64,000 bases of DNA from Paenibacillus sp. yr247. Its GTDB lineage: Bacteria; Bacillota; Bacilli; Paenibacillales; NBRC-103111. The number at the start of each line of letters is the position of its first letter. The stretch's first letter is position 1. Positions 16,429 to 25,238 of this stretch are shown here, in pieces. The notes below the pieces were generated by a model. It made no database searches. It was not told the DNA's origin and saw only the letters and a program-made list of their open reading frames with translations. The position numbers and the translations under genes were made by a program. Where the stretch lies: positions 214,234 through 278,233 of the forward strand of contig NZ_FNIF01000005.1 of the NCBI RefSeq assembly GCF_900103825.1. The letters are read 5' to 3'.

Positions 16429-17907
16429 CTACAAAATTATGGCAATTAGGCCACCAGAGCCTTCATTAATAATTCGGCCAAGTGTTTCTTGGAGTTTATA
16501 GCGTGCATTGTCCGGCATCTGGGCAAGTTTCCCTTGAATCCCTTCACGAACAATCGAATGAAGCGATCTTCCGAATATATCGGACTCCCAAATTTTAAGC
16601 GGATTATCTTCGAAATCCTGCATGAGATAACGGACCAGCTCTTCACTTTGCTTCTCAGTACCAATGATAGGTGAGAACTCCGACTCCACATCCACACGAA
16701 TCATGTGAATAGACGGTGCTGTAGCCCGTAAACGGACACCGAACCTTGAGCCTTGACGTATTAACTCCGGTTCATCCAGCGCCATCTCAGCGAGCGTCGG
16801 AGGCGCTATGCCGTAGCCTGTCGTTTTGACCATTTCCAGCGCTTCCGCAAATTGATCATATTCTCGTTTCGCATGAGTGAAATCCTGCATCAACTGGAGG
16901 AGATGATCTTTGCCGCGAATTTCGACCCCGACAACTTCGACCAGGATGCGATCATAGAGTTCATCCGGCGCAAATAGGTCAATCTCCGCAACGCCTTGCC
17001 CCATATTAAGTCCAGCCAAAGCGGCTTTATCAATGAACTCATATTCGGCAAACTGGCTGACGACACGATCCACATCGCGTAAACGTCTGATATCTTGAAC
17101 CGTATCACGTACGGAATTTTCGAATTGCGTGCGCAGCCAGTGATTCTCATCAAGAACCATCACCCAGCTTGGTAAATTCACATTCACTTCATGGACAGGG
17201 AACTCGTAAAGCACTTCACGCAGGACAGAGACCATTTCCTCTTCACCTGCACTAGCTACACTCATTGTCACAACAGGCACGTCATAGCGGCTTTGCAGTT
17301 CACTGCGCAGCTCAAGCGCCGGCTCACTATTCGGTTTCTGTGAGTTAATGATGACAATGAATGGTTTGCCTACTTCTTTCAGCTCATTAATGACTCTTTC
17401 TTCTGCAAGTACATACGAAGACCTCGGAATATCAGAAATTGTTCCATCGGTAGTTACAACCACGCCGAGTGTAGAATGTTCCTGAATGACCTTCCGTGTT
17501 CCGATTTCAGCAGCTTCCTGGAAAGGAATCGGTTCATCGAACCAAGGGGTATTGATCATACGCGGGCCGTTCTCGTCTTCATAGCCTTTGGCGCCATCGA
17601 CTGCATAACCTACACAATCAACGAGGCGAACATTCACATTCAGCCCTTCGGCCACGGAAATTTGAACCGCCGTATTCGGTACGAATTTCGGCTCCGTTGT
17701 CATAATCGTGCGGCCAGCAGCGCTCTGCGGGAGTTCATCGGTAGCCCGGATCCTATCCGCTTCACTTTGAATGTTAGGAAGCACTACAGATTCCACAAAA
17801 CGCTTAATAAAGGTTGATTTTCCTGTTCGGACCGCTCCGACAACCCCCAGGTAAATGTCCCCTCCCGTTCGTTCTGCAATGTCCTTAAAGATATCCACTT
17901 TCTCCAA
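16429..17907 (-). CDS. spoIVA: stage IV sporulation protein A, spore coat morphogenetic ATPase
   Basis: Forms an ATP-driven basement layer on the forespore on which the coat is built. The start is TTG at 17907 with AGGAGG 7 nt before it. This gives 492 residues, exactly the B. subtilis length, and begins EKVDIFKDIAERTGGDIY. Walker A GAVRTGKST, the switch-like LVDCVGY and the C-terminal SGGLIAIIL are intact. A frame extending 66 codons further upstream is not homologous. A candidate sigma-E promoter lies about 90 bases upstream. Confidence 0.98.
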   Translation of the reverse strand: MEKVDIFKDIAERTGGDIYLGVVGAVRTGKSTFIKRFVESVVLPNIQSEADRIRATDELPQSAAGRTIMTTEPKFVPNTAVQISVAEGLNVNVRLVDCVGYAVDGAKGYEDENGPRMINTPWFDEPIPFQEAAEIGTRKVIQEHSTLGVVVTTDGTISDIPRSSYVLAEERVINELKEVGKPFIVIINSQKPNSEPALELRSELQSRYDVPVVTMSVASAGEEEMVSVLREVLYEFPVHEVNVNLPSWVMVLDENHWLRTQFENSVRDTVQDIRRLRDVDRVVSQFAEYEFIDKAALAGLNMGQGVAEIDLFAPDELYDRILVEVVGVEIRGKDHLLQLMQDFTHAKREYDQFAEALEMVKTTGYGIAPPTLAEMALDEPELIRQGSRFGVRLRATAPSIHMIRVDVESEFSPIIGTEKQSEELVRYLMQDFEDNPLKIWESDIFGRSLHSIVREGIQGKLAQMPDNARYKLQETLGRIINEGSGGLIAIIL

Positions 17908-17992
17908 GAGAATCCCTCCTACAGTTTGGTCGTCAACTGACTCTTCTGACGGTAACAATTGACTACTCGTACATTCATTTGGACTAGTAAGA

Positions 17993-18020
17993 AATATATG
18001 TACTTTCGATAGAAATATGA
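17993..18020 (-). promoter_or_regulatory. candidate sigma-E promoter of spoIVA
   Basis: Minus strand: TCATATT (18020-18014), 13-base spacer, CATATATT (18000-17993), close to the sigma-E pattern HATATT / CATACAHT. Position and the mother-cell role of spoIVA fit, but the match is imperfect. Confidence 0.45.
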
Positions 18021-18170
18021 TAGATGCGTAGATCTTTTTTTGCCGCTCATATTTTATGAAGCACATACGGCTTTCCTTATAGAACCATATAGGGATCTTT
18101 GACACTAGATCAAAGTCTCACCACATTGAAAAAATATATGATTGACTGGCATTGGTTATTCTGAAAAATC

Positions 18171-18203
18171 AAAAAAACCTCTTACAAGTTTCTGTAAGAG
18201 GTT
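18171..18203 (-). terminator. terminator after the YphF-like lipoprotein gene
   Basis: Minus strand: perfect 10-bp stem AACCTCTTAC / GTAAGAGGTT with an 8-nt loop and a run of seven T. Confidence 0.88.
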
Positions 18204-18207
18204 ACGT

Positions 18208-18957
18208 TTATGATTTGTTTTGAGGCATAGGTTGATTATTTTGCCATAAATACGCATTACTGCGTATCGGCACGAAGTAGGATTTATTCACGAGAATCTC
18301 TCGCAAATCCTGATCAGACTTTAAGGAACTCGCTAACGAATTACTTTGAATAAGCTGCATGATGTCCATCGCATAATCAATGGCAACTTCGCCTGTTTGC
18401 TTATTCACCAAGTAGGTTATGAAATTCTTGCGATTGTAAACAGACTTGATTTCAGGTAATTTCATACCCAGTTTATCAAAATCCACATAGTCAAAAGCTT
18501 CATTAATAGCAATACCCGGAGGAAGCTTCCCATCATGCTTCACTTTGTAATCATTGATCTTCTTCTGGACATCTTCAACACTCTGATAAGCGGACAAATC
18601 CATCAACTTAACCGTTGGCTTTGTTTCCACATCGACAAGCACATAGATGAAAATACCGCCGCTTTCGAAAGCATTAGCCGGAACCGTACTAAGCAGGTTC
18701 GTTTTTTTCAATTTAGGAAAATCAATCACATATTTCTCATAGAGTGGTGTTGTCATATCGCTATTCTTGATCGGCAGCACACCGGTCTTCTCGTGGTAGA
18801 GAACAATGGCCTGTTGAACGACAGTAATGAACTCCGCAGGGTTGATTTGATTCTCTTTACGCATTTCCTGCGGATATGCACAACCACCGAGCAGCAAGAC
18901 TATACAAATGGCGATGAATACCCATCTACCATGTAAAAGGCTTAGAGCTATTTTCAC
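18208..18957 (-). CDS. yphF: YphF-like lipoprotein
   Basis: 249 residues with a GTG start (AGGATG upstream). A lipoprotein signal, hydrophobic WVFIAICIVLLLGGC with lipobox LGGC at Cys26, indicates anchoring to the outer face of the membrane. The rest is soluble, with DKLGMKLPEIKSVYNRKN and a conserved-looking ITYLVNKQTGEVAIDY block. B. subtilis has lipoprotein YphF (about the same length) at this place next to spoIVA; that assignment rests mainly on position. Role unknown. Confidence 0.75.
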   Translation of the reverse strand: MKIALSLLHGRWVFIAICIVLLLGGCAYPQEMRKENQINPAEFITVVQQAIVLYHEKTGVLPIKNSDMTTPLYEKYVIDFPKLKKTNLLSTVPANAFESGGIFIYVLVDVETKPTVKLMDLSAYQSVEDVQKKINDYKVKHDGKLPPGIAINEAFDYVDFDKLGMKLPEIKSVYNRKNFITYLVNKQTGEVAIDYAMDIMQLIQSNSLASSLKSDQDLREILVNKSYFVPIRSNAYLWQNNQPMPQNKS

Positions 18958-18981
18958 GAATCAATCATCCTATCTTTTTTT

Positions 18982-19329
18982 CTAAAATAAATCGTCTTCT
19001 TCCGCCTGTCTTGCAAGCTGGGCGCGAATGACTGCCTTTAATGGATCTTCAGGTACCGTAACTTGAACAGAGCCAATCACACGGGCCTGGCAAGCAAGCC
19101 GATAGCCTTCATCAGCTTGAGAGCCAAGCTTTAAACGTTCGTTCACATTCATAGGTGCAAGACCGCTAGGTTCGCTTACCTTCACCTTACACATGAGACA
19201 AGCTGCCTTGGCTCCGCAGCGCGTGCGGATGTGAACCTTGGCTTTGCGCCCTGCATCCAGCAATGTCGTTCCAGGGCGGACCGATATTTTTTTGTCATCC
19301 GGCCAAAAATACACTTCTGGTCCATCCAT
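18982..19329 (-). CDS. 2Fe-2S ferredoxin-like protein (C-x5-C-x2-C)
   Basis: Small electron carrier of the plant-type ferredoxin fold. Cluster ligands are CGAKAACLMC (C-x5-C-x2-C, one residue longer than the usual C-x4-C-x2-C) and the distal Cys in RLACQARV. It starts at 19329 (MDGPEVYFWPDD), where AGAAGGTG has good spacing; the ATG at 19353 has its purine tract too close. It lies in a three-gene group with a nucleotidyltransferase-like gene and a second ferredoxin. The partner reductase is unknown. Confidence 0.85.
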   Translation of the reverse strand: MDGPEVYFWPDDKKISVRPGTTLLDAGRKAKVHIRTRCGAKAACLMCKVKVSEPSGLAPMNVNERLKLGSQADEGYRLACQARVIGSVQVTVPEDPLKAVIRAQLARQAEEDDLF

Positions 19330-19360
19330 CGCTTTCACCTTCTTATATGCCATCTTCCTG

Positions 19361-19957
19361 CTATCTGGGTGAATCTATCAATTGTTCAAGCTTCCTTTGG
19401 AACTCTGTTCCCCAGCTATTTCTAACCACTAAATCGTTTAAAGCTTGCATGTGAAGCTCTGGATAAGCTTGCATGGTTTTCATAATCGCCATATAGCGAT
19501 CGGGCCGATTACGAAGTAAATTAAATAGGAGTTCATGGGCTAATGGCATAACTTTGACTTCCTGCTCGCTTATCCTAAACGAATGGCTGTGATTTTCCCA
19601 CAGATAAGCCGCTTCAACTTGATAGGAAGAATGTAGGGCCTTAACTCTGAAATCACCAACCACTTCAACGGCATTTCCATCGATATGATAGTGACTTAGG
19701 ATCGAAGCATATATGGGTGTTTCGCTATAATTCGGCATGTCCACTGAATAATCTCGTAAGGAAGCATGGACAGCAGTTACATCGTTGTCATCCACATAGA
19801 TATCGAGGTCTCTTGGACTTCTTCCAATATCAACGTCTTGTAAAAGTAGTCCGCAGCTTCCACCGATGAGCCACCGTGCGCCAGGAGCTTGCAATAATTG
19901 TGTATGAATGGTCATAATTGTTGGTAGTAACGGCTCCAGCAGGACCAAGATGCCCAC
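19361..19957 (-). CDS. nucleotidyltransferase-fold protein
   Basis: 198 residues. WLIGGSCGLLLQ followed by RSPRDLDIYVDD is the GG[SG]-x(n)-DxDxY pattern of the polymerase-beta-like nucleotidyltransferase superfamily, as in HEPN-free MNT and lincosamide adenylyltransferase proteins. A third acidic residue may be in GNAVEVVGDF. The start is uncertain: GTG at 19957 or ATG at 19915 (MTIHTQLL). It is flanked by two ferredoxin genes, which gives no clear hint of substrate. Confidence 0.7.
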   Translation of the reverse strand: MGILVLLEPLLPTIMTIHTQLLQAPGARWLIGGSCGLLLQDVDIGRSPRDLDIYVDDNDVTAVHASLRDYSVDMPNYSETPIYASILSHYHIDGNAVEVVGDFRVKALHSSYQVEAAYLWENHSHSFRISEQEVKVMPLAHELLFNLLRNRPDRYMAIMKTMQAYPELHMQALNDLVVRNSWGTEFQRKLEQLIDSPR

Positions 19958-19975
19958 ACCTTTCAGGCAGATATT

Positions 19976-20269
19976 TTAGAAATAAGGCTTATGTGTAACC
20001 GAAATGGAACCGGATTGCTTAACGATACACTGACAAGCTAACCGATAGCCCTGAGCAATCTCCTCAGGTTCCAATCGGCTTTCTTCCTCATCCGAAGGTA
20101 CTGACAGCAGTTCCCGACCTGTTGCTACATAACACCGGCATCTGGCGCAGGTTCCACGTGTACAAGAAAATCCCCAATCCATATCTTCCTTAAGCGCATG
20201 GTCCAGAATAGTTAATCCGAATACCGCCTGTATCGTTTTCTGTGTTTTGCGTGTTTTCAATTCTAACAT
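19976..20269 (-). CDS. 2Fe-2S ferredoxin (C-x4-C-x2-C)
   Basis: 97-residue plant-type ferredoxin. CTRGTCARC is the canonical C-x4-C-x2-C with a fourth Cys in YRLACQC. GGGAGG precedes the ATG. It is the first gene of the ferredoxin / nucleotidyltransferase / ferredoxin group. Such ferredoxins often feed electrons to P450s, dioxygenases or radical enzymes; the partner here is unknown. Confidence 0.88.
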   Translation of the reverse strand: MLELKTRKTQKTIQAVFGLTILDHALKEDMDWGFSCTRGTCARCRCYVATGRELLSVPSDEEESRLEPEEIAQGYRLACQCIVKQSGSISVTHKPYF

Positions 20270-20290
20270 CGATATCTCGCCTCCCAGTTG

Positions 20291-20470
20291 TTAAAACAAA
20301 GATAGCAGCATATAAAGTAAAATGGGAATAAATAAGAAAAAAGCAATAAGGGATAACACGACACGAAGAACCCCTTGAGTTCGATTTCTTGCATAAGAAA
20401 TTAATAATGACGCGACAACCATTAGTCCAATCGCCACGAAAGACGCCCACATTTTGTCCAAACTTGACAT
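20291..20470 (-). CDS. small two-helix membrane protein (YphE/DUF2768-like)
   Basis: 59 residues from ATG at 20470 (AAGGAG 8 nt upstream; the ATG at 20476 is too close to it). Two membrane segments, MWASFVAIGLMVVASLLISY and VVLSLIAFFLFIPILLYMLL, are separated by a short basic loop (ARNRTQG). B. subtilis has the small membrane protein YphE here. The family call rests on synteny and topology. Function unknown. Confidence 0.7.
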   Translation of the reverse strand: MSSLDKMWASFVAIGLMVVASLLISYARNRTQGVLRVVLSLIAFFLFIPILLYMLLSLF

Positions 20471-20533
20471 TTTCATAACTCCTTATGTACAAAACATTAA
20501 AATTGATCACCAGTAAGTATAGCATAGGATGAG

Positions 20534-20575
20534 AAAAAAAGCATGAAGGGCGGCAAGCTCCCCTTCATGCTTTTT
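20534..20575 (-). terminator. terminator after spoVIF
   Basis: Minus strand: perfect 13-bp stem AAAGCATGAAGGG with its complement and a 10-nt loop, then a T-tract. It overlaps the last bases of spoVIF. Confidence 0.85.
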
Positions 20576-20855
20576 ATTTTTTACCCATCATCATGCTCAT
20601 TAATTGCTGCATGTTATTGGTATCGAGTTTGCTGCTTTTGACCGCCTGAATGATATCGTTGATCGTCTCTTCCGATACCTTGACGTTCACTAAACCAGAA
20701 ACTTGTTTGATAAGTTGCCGAAGTTGAGCTTCACTTTGCAGGGTAGAAGGTTTCACACCGCTGGCTATTTTCTCAATATCTTTAGATGTAACAGACTTAC
20801 CCGTTTTCTTCTTTACCACATTTAATACGTCCTTCGACATATCCTTATTCGACAA
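20574..20855 (-). CDS. spoVIF: stage VI sporulation protein F
   Basis: Small sporulation protein (93 residues) needed for late coat assembly in Bacillus. The TTG start at 20855 has GGGAGG upstream. It shows a lysine-rich N-terminus with VKKKTGKSVTSKDIEKIA, then QLRQLIKQVSGLVNVKVSEE and a methionine-rich end QQLMSMMMGKK, all typical of the YjcC/SpoVIF family. It is one gene away from gpsA and has its own terminator. Confidence 0.8.
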   Translation of the reverse strand: MSNKDMSKDVLNVVKKKTGKSVTSKDIEKIASGVKPSTLQSEAQLRQLIKQVSGLVNVKVSEETINDIIQAVKSSKLDTNNMQQLMSMMMGKK

Positions 20856-20932
20856 ATGTGCCGCCTCCCTATACCTCATAATGACTAGAGTTTATAAGAT
20901 ATAGTATGAATGCGGGCAGGATGTGGTGTAGG

Positions 20933-21976
20933 CTACTTCAACACTTTTGTTGCTAAGTCACTGGCTACCTCTTCAATCTCGTGGGTTCGGACTCTTCCCA
21001 TCAAATCTTGCGCAGCTAACTGAGGTGATTTCCCTTCGAAAAGTACATTATATAGCTCATTAGTAATCGGCATTGTCACTTCAAATCTACGGGACAACTC
21101 ATAGGCCGCTTTCGTTGTCTTCACGCCTTCTACGACCATTCCCATCTCGTCCAGCACCTCGTCTAAAGGTATGCCCTTCGCTAATTTATTGCCGGCACGC
21201 CAATTCCTGCTGTGTTGACTTGTACAAGTCACAATCAGATCGCCAATCCCTGCTAAACCAGCAAATGTCAGTGGATTGGCTCCCATAGTTGTACCCAAAC
21301 GAGCGATCTCGGCCAATCCTCTCGTTATAAGAGCAGCCTTTGCATTATCGCCAAAGCCTAGACCATCTGTTAGACCAGCGCCTAGCGCAATAATGTTTTT
21401 CAGCGCCCCTCCAACCTCCACACCCGCAACATCAGGGTTTGTATATACGCGGAAGTAGGAATTAATCATTAAATCCTGAGCCGCTTCAGCCGCTCCCAAA
21501 TCTTGGGCTGCGACAACAACAGTCGTCGGACATTTACGGATAACTTCCTCTGCATGACTAGGGCCGGAAAGGACGACGAGCCGCTTGGCATCGATTTCAG
21601 GGAGCTCATCGGCAAGAACCTCGGTCATACGCTTAAGCGTTCCGGTTTCAAAGCCTTTAGTTGCATGAATAACTAGCGTATCCTTTTTCAAAAAAGGTCG
21701 TATTCGTGACGCTACCTCGCGCATGCCGGAGGAGGGTACGACCAAAATGATCGCATCGGCATCCTCAACCGCCTCCTGCAGCGAGTTTGTAGCAACGATC
21801 AACGGCGATAGCACCATATCTTGGAGAAAACGGCTATTACGGTGTTTCTCGTTGATTTCTTGAACCTGCTCCTCATTGCGAGACCATAACAGCACTTGCT
21901 TTCCATTATCCGCAAGTACCGAGGCGAGTGCCGTTCCCCAACTTCCAGCTACTAGAACCGATACTTTGTTTGACAA
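20933..21976 (-). CDS. gpsA: glycerol-3-phosphate dehydrogenase [NAD(P)+]
   Basis: Makes sn-glycerol-3-phosphate for phospholipids. The TTG start at 21976 (LSNKVSVLVAGSWGTALA) has GGAGGGG upstream and gives 347 residues. An open extension upstream only reads through two hairpin repeats. Motifs: the NAD loop VAGSWGTALASVLADNG, HATKGFE, SGPSHAEEV, and the catalytic block GALKNIIALGAGLTDGL (Lys). It is followed downstream by the spoVIF group. The adjoining plsY upstream is the next user of its product. Confidence 0.96.
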   Translation of the reverse strand: MSNKVSVLVAGSWGTALASVLADNGKQVLLWSRNEEQVQEINEKHRNSRFLQDMVLSPLIVATNSLQEAVEDADAIILVVPSSGMREVASRIRPFLKKDTLVIHATKGFETGTLKRMTEVLADELPEIDAKRLVVLSGPSHAEEVIRKCPTTVVVAAQDLGAAEAAQDLMINSYFRVYTNPDVAGVEVGGALKNIIALGAGLTDGLGFGDNAKAALITRGLAEIARLGTTMGANPLTFAGLAGIGDLIVTCTSQHSRNWRAGNKLAKGIPLDEVLDEMGMVVEGVKTTKAAYELSRRFEVTMPITNELYNVLFEGKSPQLAAQDLMGRVRTHEIEEVASDLATKVLK

Positions 21977-21987
21977 AGTGACCCCTC

Positions 21988-22066
21988 CTAAGAGTTTTCG
22001 TAAGAAAACTGGCTTCGTAAGCATTGCTGAGTTTTGCTTTAGCAAAACTGGCTTCGTAAGCATTAG
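21988..22066 (-). repeat. two tandem pre-SD hairpin repeats between plsY and gpsA
   Basis: Minus strand: copy 1 (22066-22027) has GCTTACGAAGC then AGTTTTGC / GCAAAACT with a 4-nt loop. Copy 2 (22026-21988) has GCTTACGAAGC then AGTTTTC / GAAAACT with loop TTAC. The stem change keeps pairing. Copy 2 runs straight into the gpsA Shine-Dalgarno; copy 1 abuts the plsY stop codon. Confidence 0.85.
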
Positions 22067-22675
22067 CTAAGCTCTTTTCTGACCCAGCTTGTTCTCTTTG
22101 CCTTGTATGAGCTTCACAATATTCGTACGATGACGCATAAAGGCAAATGCACACAGCAAAATGCTAATCCACAAAATCGGTAAAGGTCGGTCCATCCCCC
22201 AAATAAGAAAAGGTAAAAGTGCAGTAAGTATAAGGGAGCCGAGCGATACAAATCTGGTAATAGCAATGATGACTATGGCAGCTAAACCTGCAATTAATGT
22301 CGGAATGAAGCAGAGTGTAGCCATAACGCCGATCGTGGTTGCAATTCCTTTACCACCTCGAAAGCCGAAAAAGACTGGCCAATTATGACCGACGATAGCT
22401 GCTAGCCCACACAATACGCGAATCCAGATGTTATCAGGTTCGGGAGCTGCCCAAATCCCAATACATACCGCAGCAACTCCCTTCAAGGCATCAAGCAAAA
22501 GAACTAGGATGGCAGGACCCTTACCAAGAACGCGAAGCGTATTTGTCGCCCCCGCATTGCCACTGCCGTGCTTACGGATATCGATGCCTTTGAACCATTT
22601 CCCGAATAAATAACTAAAGCTTATGGAGCCTAATAAATATCCCACTACAATTGTTATTATGGAAATTGAAAGCAA
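22067..22675 (-). CDS. plsY: glycerol-3-phosphate acyltransferase PlsY
   Basis: Membrane enzyme that transfers acyl from acyl-phosphate to glycerol-3-phosphate, the first step of phosphatidic acid synthesis. It has 202 residues and a TTG start (GGAGATG upstream). Conserved loops are GSISFSYLFGKWF, RKHGSGNAGATNTLRVLG and FFGFRGGKGIATTIG, with about five membrane helices. It lies between der and gpsA, and GpsA makes its substrate. Confidence 0.96.
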   Translation of the reverse strand: MLSISIITIVVGYLLGSISFSYLFGKWFKGIDIRKHGSGNAGATNTLRVLGKGPAILVLLLDALKGVAAVCIGIWAAPEPDNIWIRVLCGLAAIVGHNWPVFFGFRGGKGIATTIGVMATLCFIPTLIAGLAAIVIIAITRFVSLGSLILTALLPFLIWGMDRPLPILWISILLCAFAFMRHRTNIVKLIQGKENKLGQKRA

Positions 22676-22688
22676 TCTACAACATCTC

Positions 22689-24014
22689 CTATTCTTTGTC
22701 CGATGATTTCCTACGGCTTAAGATACGTATTGGTGTTCCTTCAAATCCGAAGGCAGCACGAATTTTGTTATCCAGGTACCGTTCATATGAAAAGTGCATG
22801 AGCTCAGGCTCATTCACGAAGAGTACAAAGACAGGAGGCTTAACAGCTACTTGTGTAACATAATTGATCCGCAGGCGTTTACCTTTATCCGTTGGAGGTG
22901 GGTTGTAAGCTACCGCATCCGAAACAACATCGTTAAGGAGATGCGTCTGAACACGAAGGGCATGATTCTCAGCGACTTGAATGACGACCGGCAACAGCTT
23001 ATGTAAACGTTGCGTCGTTTTAGCTGAAACAAACACAATCGGTGCGTAACTCAAGAATAAGAAATGATCGCGAATGGTTTGTGTAAAATGCTGCATCGTT
23101 TTATCGTCTTTATCCACGGCATCCCATTTGTTTACGACAATAACAATCGCTCTTCCTGCTTCATGCGCATATCCGGCAATGTGCTTGTCCTGCTCGATAA
23201 TACCTTCTTGACCGTCAATGACAACCAGCACAACATCAGCACGTTCGATCGCCTTCATTGCACGCATGACACTATATTTTTCCGTGTTCTCGTAGACACG
23301 GCCTCTCTTACGCATACCAGCCGTATCTATGATAACGAACTTCTGTCCATCCCGTTCAAATGGCGTATCGATCGCATCACGCGTCGTTCCTGCCACGTCA
23401 CTAACGATGACCCGCTCTTCCCCAAGAATGGCATTCGTCATCGAAGATTTTCCGACATTCGGGCGACCGATAAGAGCGAATTTAACGACTTCCTCGCCAT
23501 ACTCATCATCCTTTTTGTCGGGAAAAAGTGCACAGACAGCTTCGAGCAAATCGCCGATACCAATTCCGTGTGAACCTGAAATGCCGATAGGATCACCAAA
23601 TCCAAGAGAGTAGAACTCATAAATATCGTCCTGACGCGCAAGGTTATCCACTTTATTAACGGCAAGTACGATAGGCTTTTTGGAACGGAATAGCAATTGG
23701 GCAACCTCTTCATCCGAAGGTGTTACTCCCGCTTTGGCATCAACCATGAAAATAATAACATCCGCTTCTTCAATTGCAAGCTCTGCTTGAATACGAACGG
23801 ATTTGAGGATAGCATCCTCCCCATCAATCTCAATACCACCTGTATCAATGACGCTGAATGACGTATTGAGCCATTCACCCACGCCATATAATCGATCACG
23901 TGTAACACCCGGTTTATCTTCCACAATCGCAAGGCGATCGCCTACGATCCGATTGAAAATGGTGGACTTGCCGACATTCGGTCGGCCTACAATTGCAAGA
24001 ATAGGTCTAGCCAC
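22689..24014 (-). CDS. der: ribosome-associated GTPase Der (EngA)
   Basis: Essential GTPase of 50S ribosome assembly with two tandem G domains. Its 441 residues show G1 GRPNVGKST near residue 8 with DTGG and NKVD, a second G1 GRPNVGKSS near 183 with DTAG and NKWD, and a C-terminal KH-like domain with RIRINYVTQ (here RLRINYVTQ). It is immediately upstream of plsY (13 bases). Confidence 0.98.
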   Translation of the reverse strand: MARPILAIVGRPNVGKSTIFNRIVGDRLAIVEDKPGVTRDRLYGVGEWLNTSFSVIDTGGIEIDGEDAILKSVRIQAELAIEEADVIIFMVDAKAGVTPSDEEVAQLLFRSKKPIVLAVNKVDNLARQDDIYEFYSLGFGDPIGISGSHGIGIGDLLEAVCALFPDKKDDEYGEEVVKFALIGRPNVGKSSMTNAILGEERVIVSDVAGTTRDAIDTPFERDGQKFVIIDTAGMRKRGRVYENTEKYSVMRAMKAIERADVVLVVIDGQEGIIEQDKHIAGYAHEAGRAIVIVVNKWDAVDKDDKTMQHFTQTIRDHFLFLSYAPIVFVSAKTTQRLHKLLPVVIQVAENHALRVQTHLLNDVVSDAVAYNPPPTDKGKRLRINYVTQVAVKPPVFVLFVNEPELMHFSYERYLDNKIRAAFGFEGTPIRILSRRKSSDKE

Positions 24015-24145
24015 TACTCATTCACTCCTTCGAATTCCATGATCAGCCATGGAAAAATACGCAACTTACATCATAACAAAAAAGACACGAATTGGCTAAT
24101 CTCATTTGAGATTCCGCTTGGTAGAATGCGGGCACACCGGCTATT

Positions 24146-24325
24146 TCAGGTATGCTTGACCAAAATCATCGTGCCATTTTTCAAATCGTGAGCATTCGCA
24201 TCCAATATTTTTTCTAATGAGAAAGAAACCCTCTGGAGTTCATCTTCCTTGTCCACCACAAAGATTGGAGCACCTCCAGCTATTCGTTCCTTCGTTAAAG
24301 TCACGATGGCAATGATTTGCGACAT
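24146..24325 (-). CDS. capping complex subunit for YIEGIA (small protein)
   Basis: A 59-residue frame starting ATG at 24325 with AGGAGG 12 nt upstream, ending TGA at 24146. The sequence MSQIIAIVTLTKERIAGGAP-IFVVDKEDELQRVSFSLEKIL reads as a compact alpha/beta protein. It directly follows (7 bases) the YIEGIA membrane protein gene. Short partners of this kind are described in Firmicutes as the YIEGIA capping subunit. The assignment is by recall of that family plus context; biochemical role unknown. Confidence 0.75.
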   Translation of the reverse strand: MSQIIAIVTLTKERIAGGAPIFVVDKEDELQRVSFSLEKILDANAHDLKNGTMILVKHT

Positions 24326-24332
24326 CGATAAT

Positions 24333-25238
24333 TCAGGCCTCCTTCCTTTTATTTACTCCGGCTTCAGACGGCATACGCACAGCACTTTCCAGCACTGGTA
24401 CCCGATGAAGAGCGACAAATGCTTTCTCTACATCCCTCTCCTGTGGAAGAAACAGAACGCCTATTGTACCGTTGTTCATATCCAGTTTGGCCATTGGCCG
24501 CAAAGAAGGCTCGCCTTCATCTCGGAATACGCCAAATAAGGTTGAAATATCATGAAGAATAGCCTGTCTTTGGCCTAAATTAGCTAAGGTCACGCGTGCA
24601 TTGCGATTTTTGGGTTTAATTAAGAAGCCAAGTCCGTGTTCAAGAATCTTGTTACGGCTATCCGTTAGCCCAATGTTCATGATATAGATAGAACCAACAA
24701 ACAGATCCGGACCATCCATTCGGATAGGAATGTGTTCGATATCTGCAATAGCAGCTAGCTTTTTACCCGATTTAAAACAGTTAGCAATCCATATTGAGAA
24801 AATACCAGCAACAATCCCCCAATACCAAGCAAACAAAATACTGAATAAAGAAGCAAGAAAGGACGAGAAAATAACTAGATAATTTCTCCCCTCGAACACC
24901 ATCGCTATCCCTTCAATATATGCCGCGCCTCTAGGGACTAGTTCTAATTCATCAATCTTGGATAAGCTTTGTCTTTCCATATTGCGTACATCTCGAAACT
25001 GTTGGGCAGCAAGCGATAAGAATGTGACCGCTGTATAATTTTTCTCGAGCAAAGCAGGAACAGCAACTGCACCTAATGCTGCAGCAATGACACCTAGGGA
25101 TATATGAATGATTTTACCATGAGGATAGGTAGGATATTGCCGATAGTCCGTTCTGAGCATATTGAGACGCGCAAGAACACCAAAAGTAACACCCACGACG
25201 ACGCCTATCGTATAACGATGCGAATACAACCAGTCCAT
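24333..25238 (-). CDS. YIEGIA-family membrane protein (YphB-like position)
   Basis: 301 residues from MDWLYSHRYTIGV at 25238 (GGAGG close upstream; start overlaps the preceding stop as TAATG). The family motif AAYIEGIAMVFEGRNYLV is at about residue 117. Three or four membrane segments fill the first 180 residues, followed by a cytosolic-looking C-terminal part with DIEHIPIRMDGPDLFVG. It lies between a YphA-like gene and its small capping partner, upstream of der as in other sporulating Bacilli. Function not established; a link to sporulation is inferred from phyletic pattern only. Confidence 0.85.
   Translation of the reverse strand: MDWLYSHRYTIGVVVGVTFGVLARLNMLRTDYRQYPTYPHGKIIHISLGVIAAALGAVAVPALLEKNYTAVTFLSLAAQQFRDVRNMERQSLSKIDELELVPRGAAYIEGIAMVFEGRNYLVIFSSFLASLFSILFAWYWGIVAGIFSIWIANCFKSGKKLAAIADIEHIPIRMDGPDLFVGSIYIMNIGLTDSRNKILEHGLGFLIKPKNRNARVTLANLGQRQAILHDISTLFGVFRDEGEPSLRPMAKLDMNNGTIGVLFLPQERDVEKAFVALHRVPVLESAVRMPSEAGVNKRKEA

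Noticed and set aside
23064..23573. 169-codon plus-strand frame across der
   Set aside because: Antisense to a well-supported der reading frame; no family resemblance.
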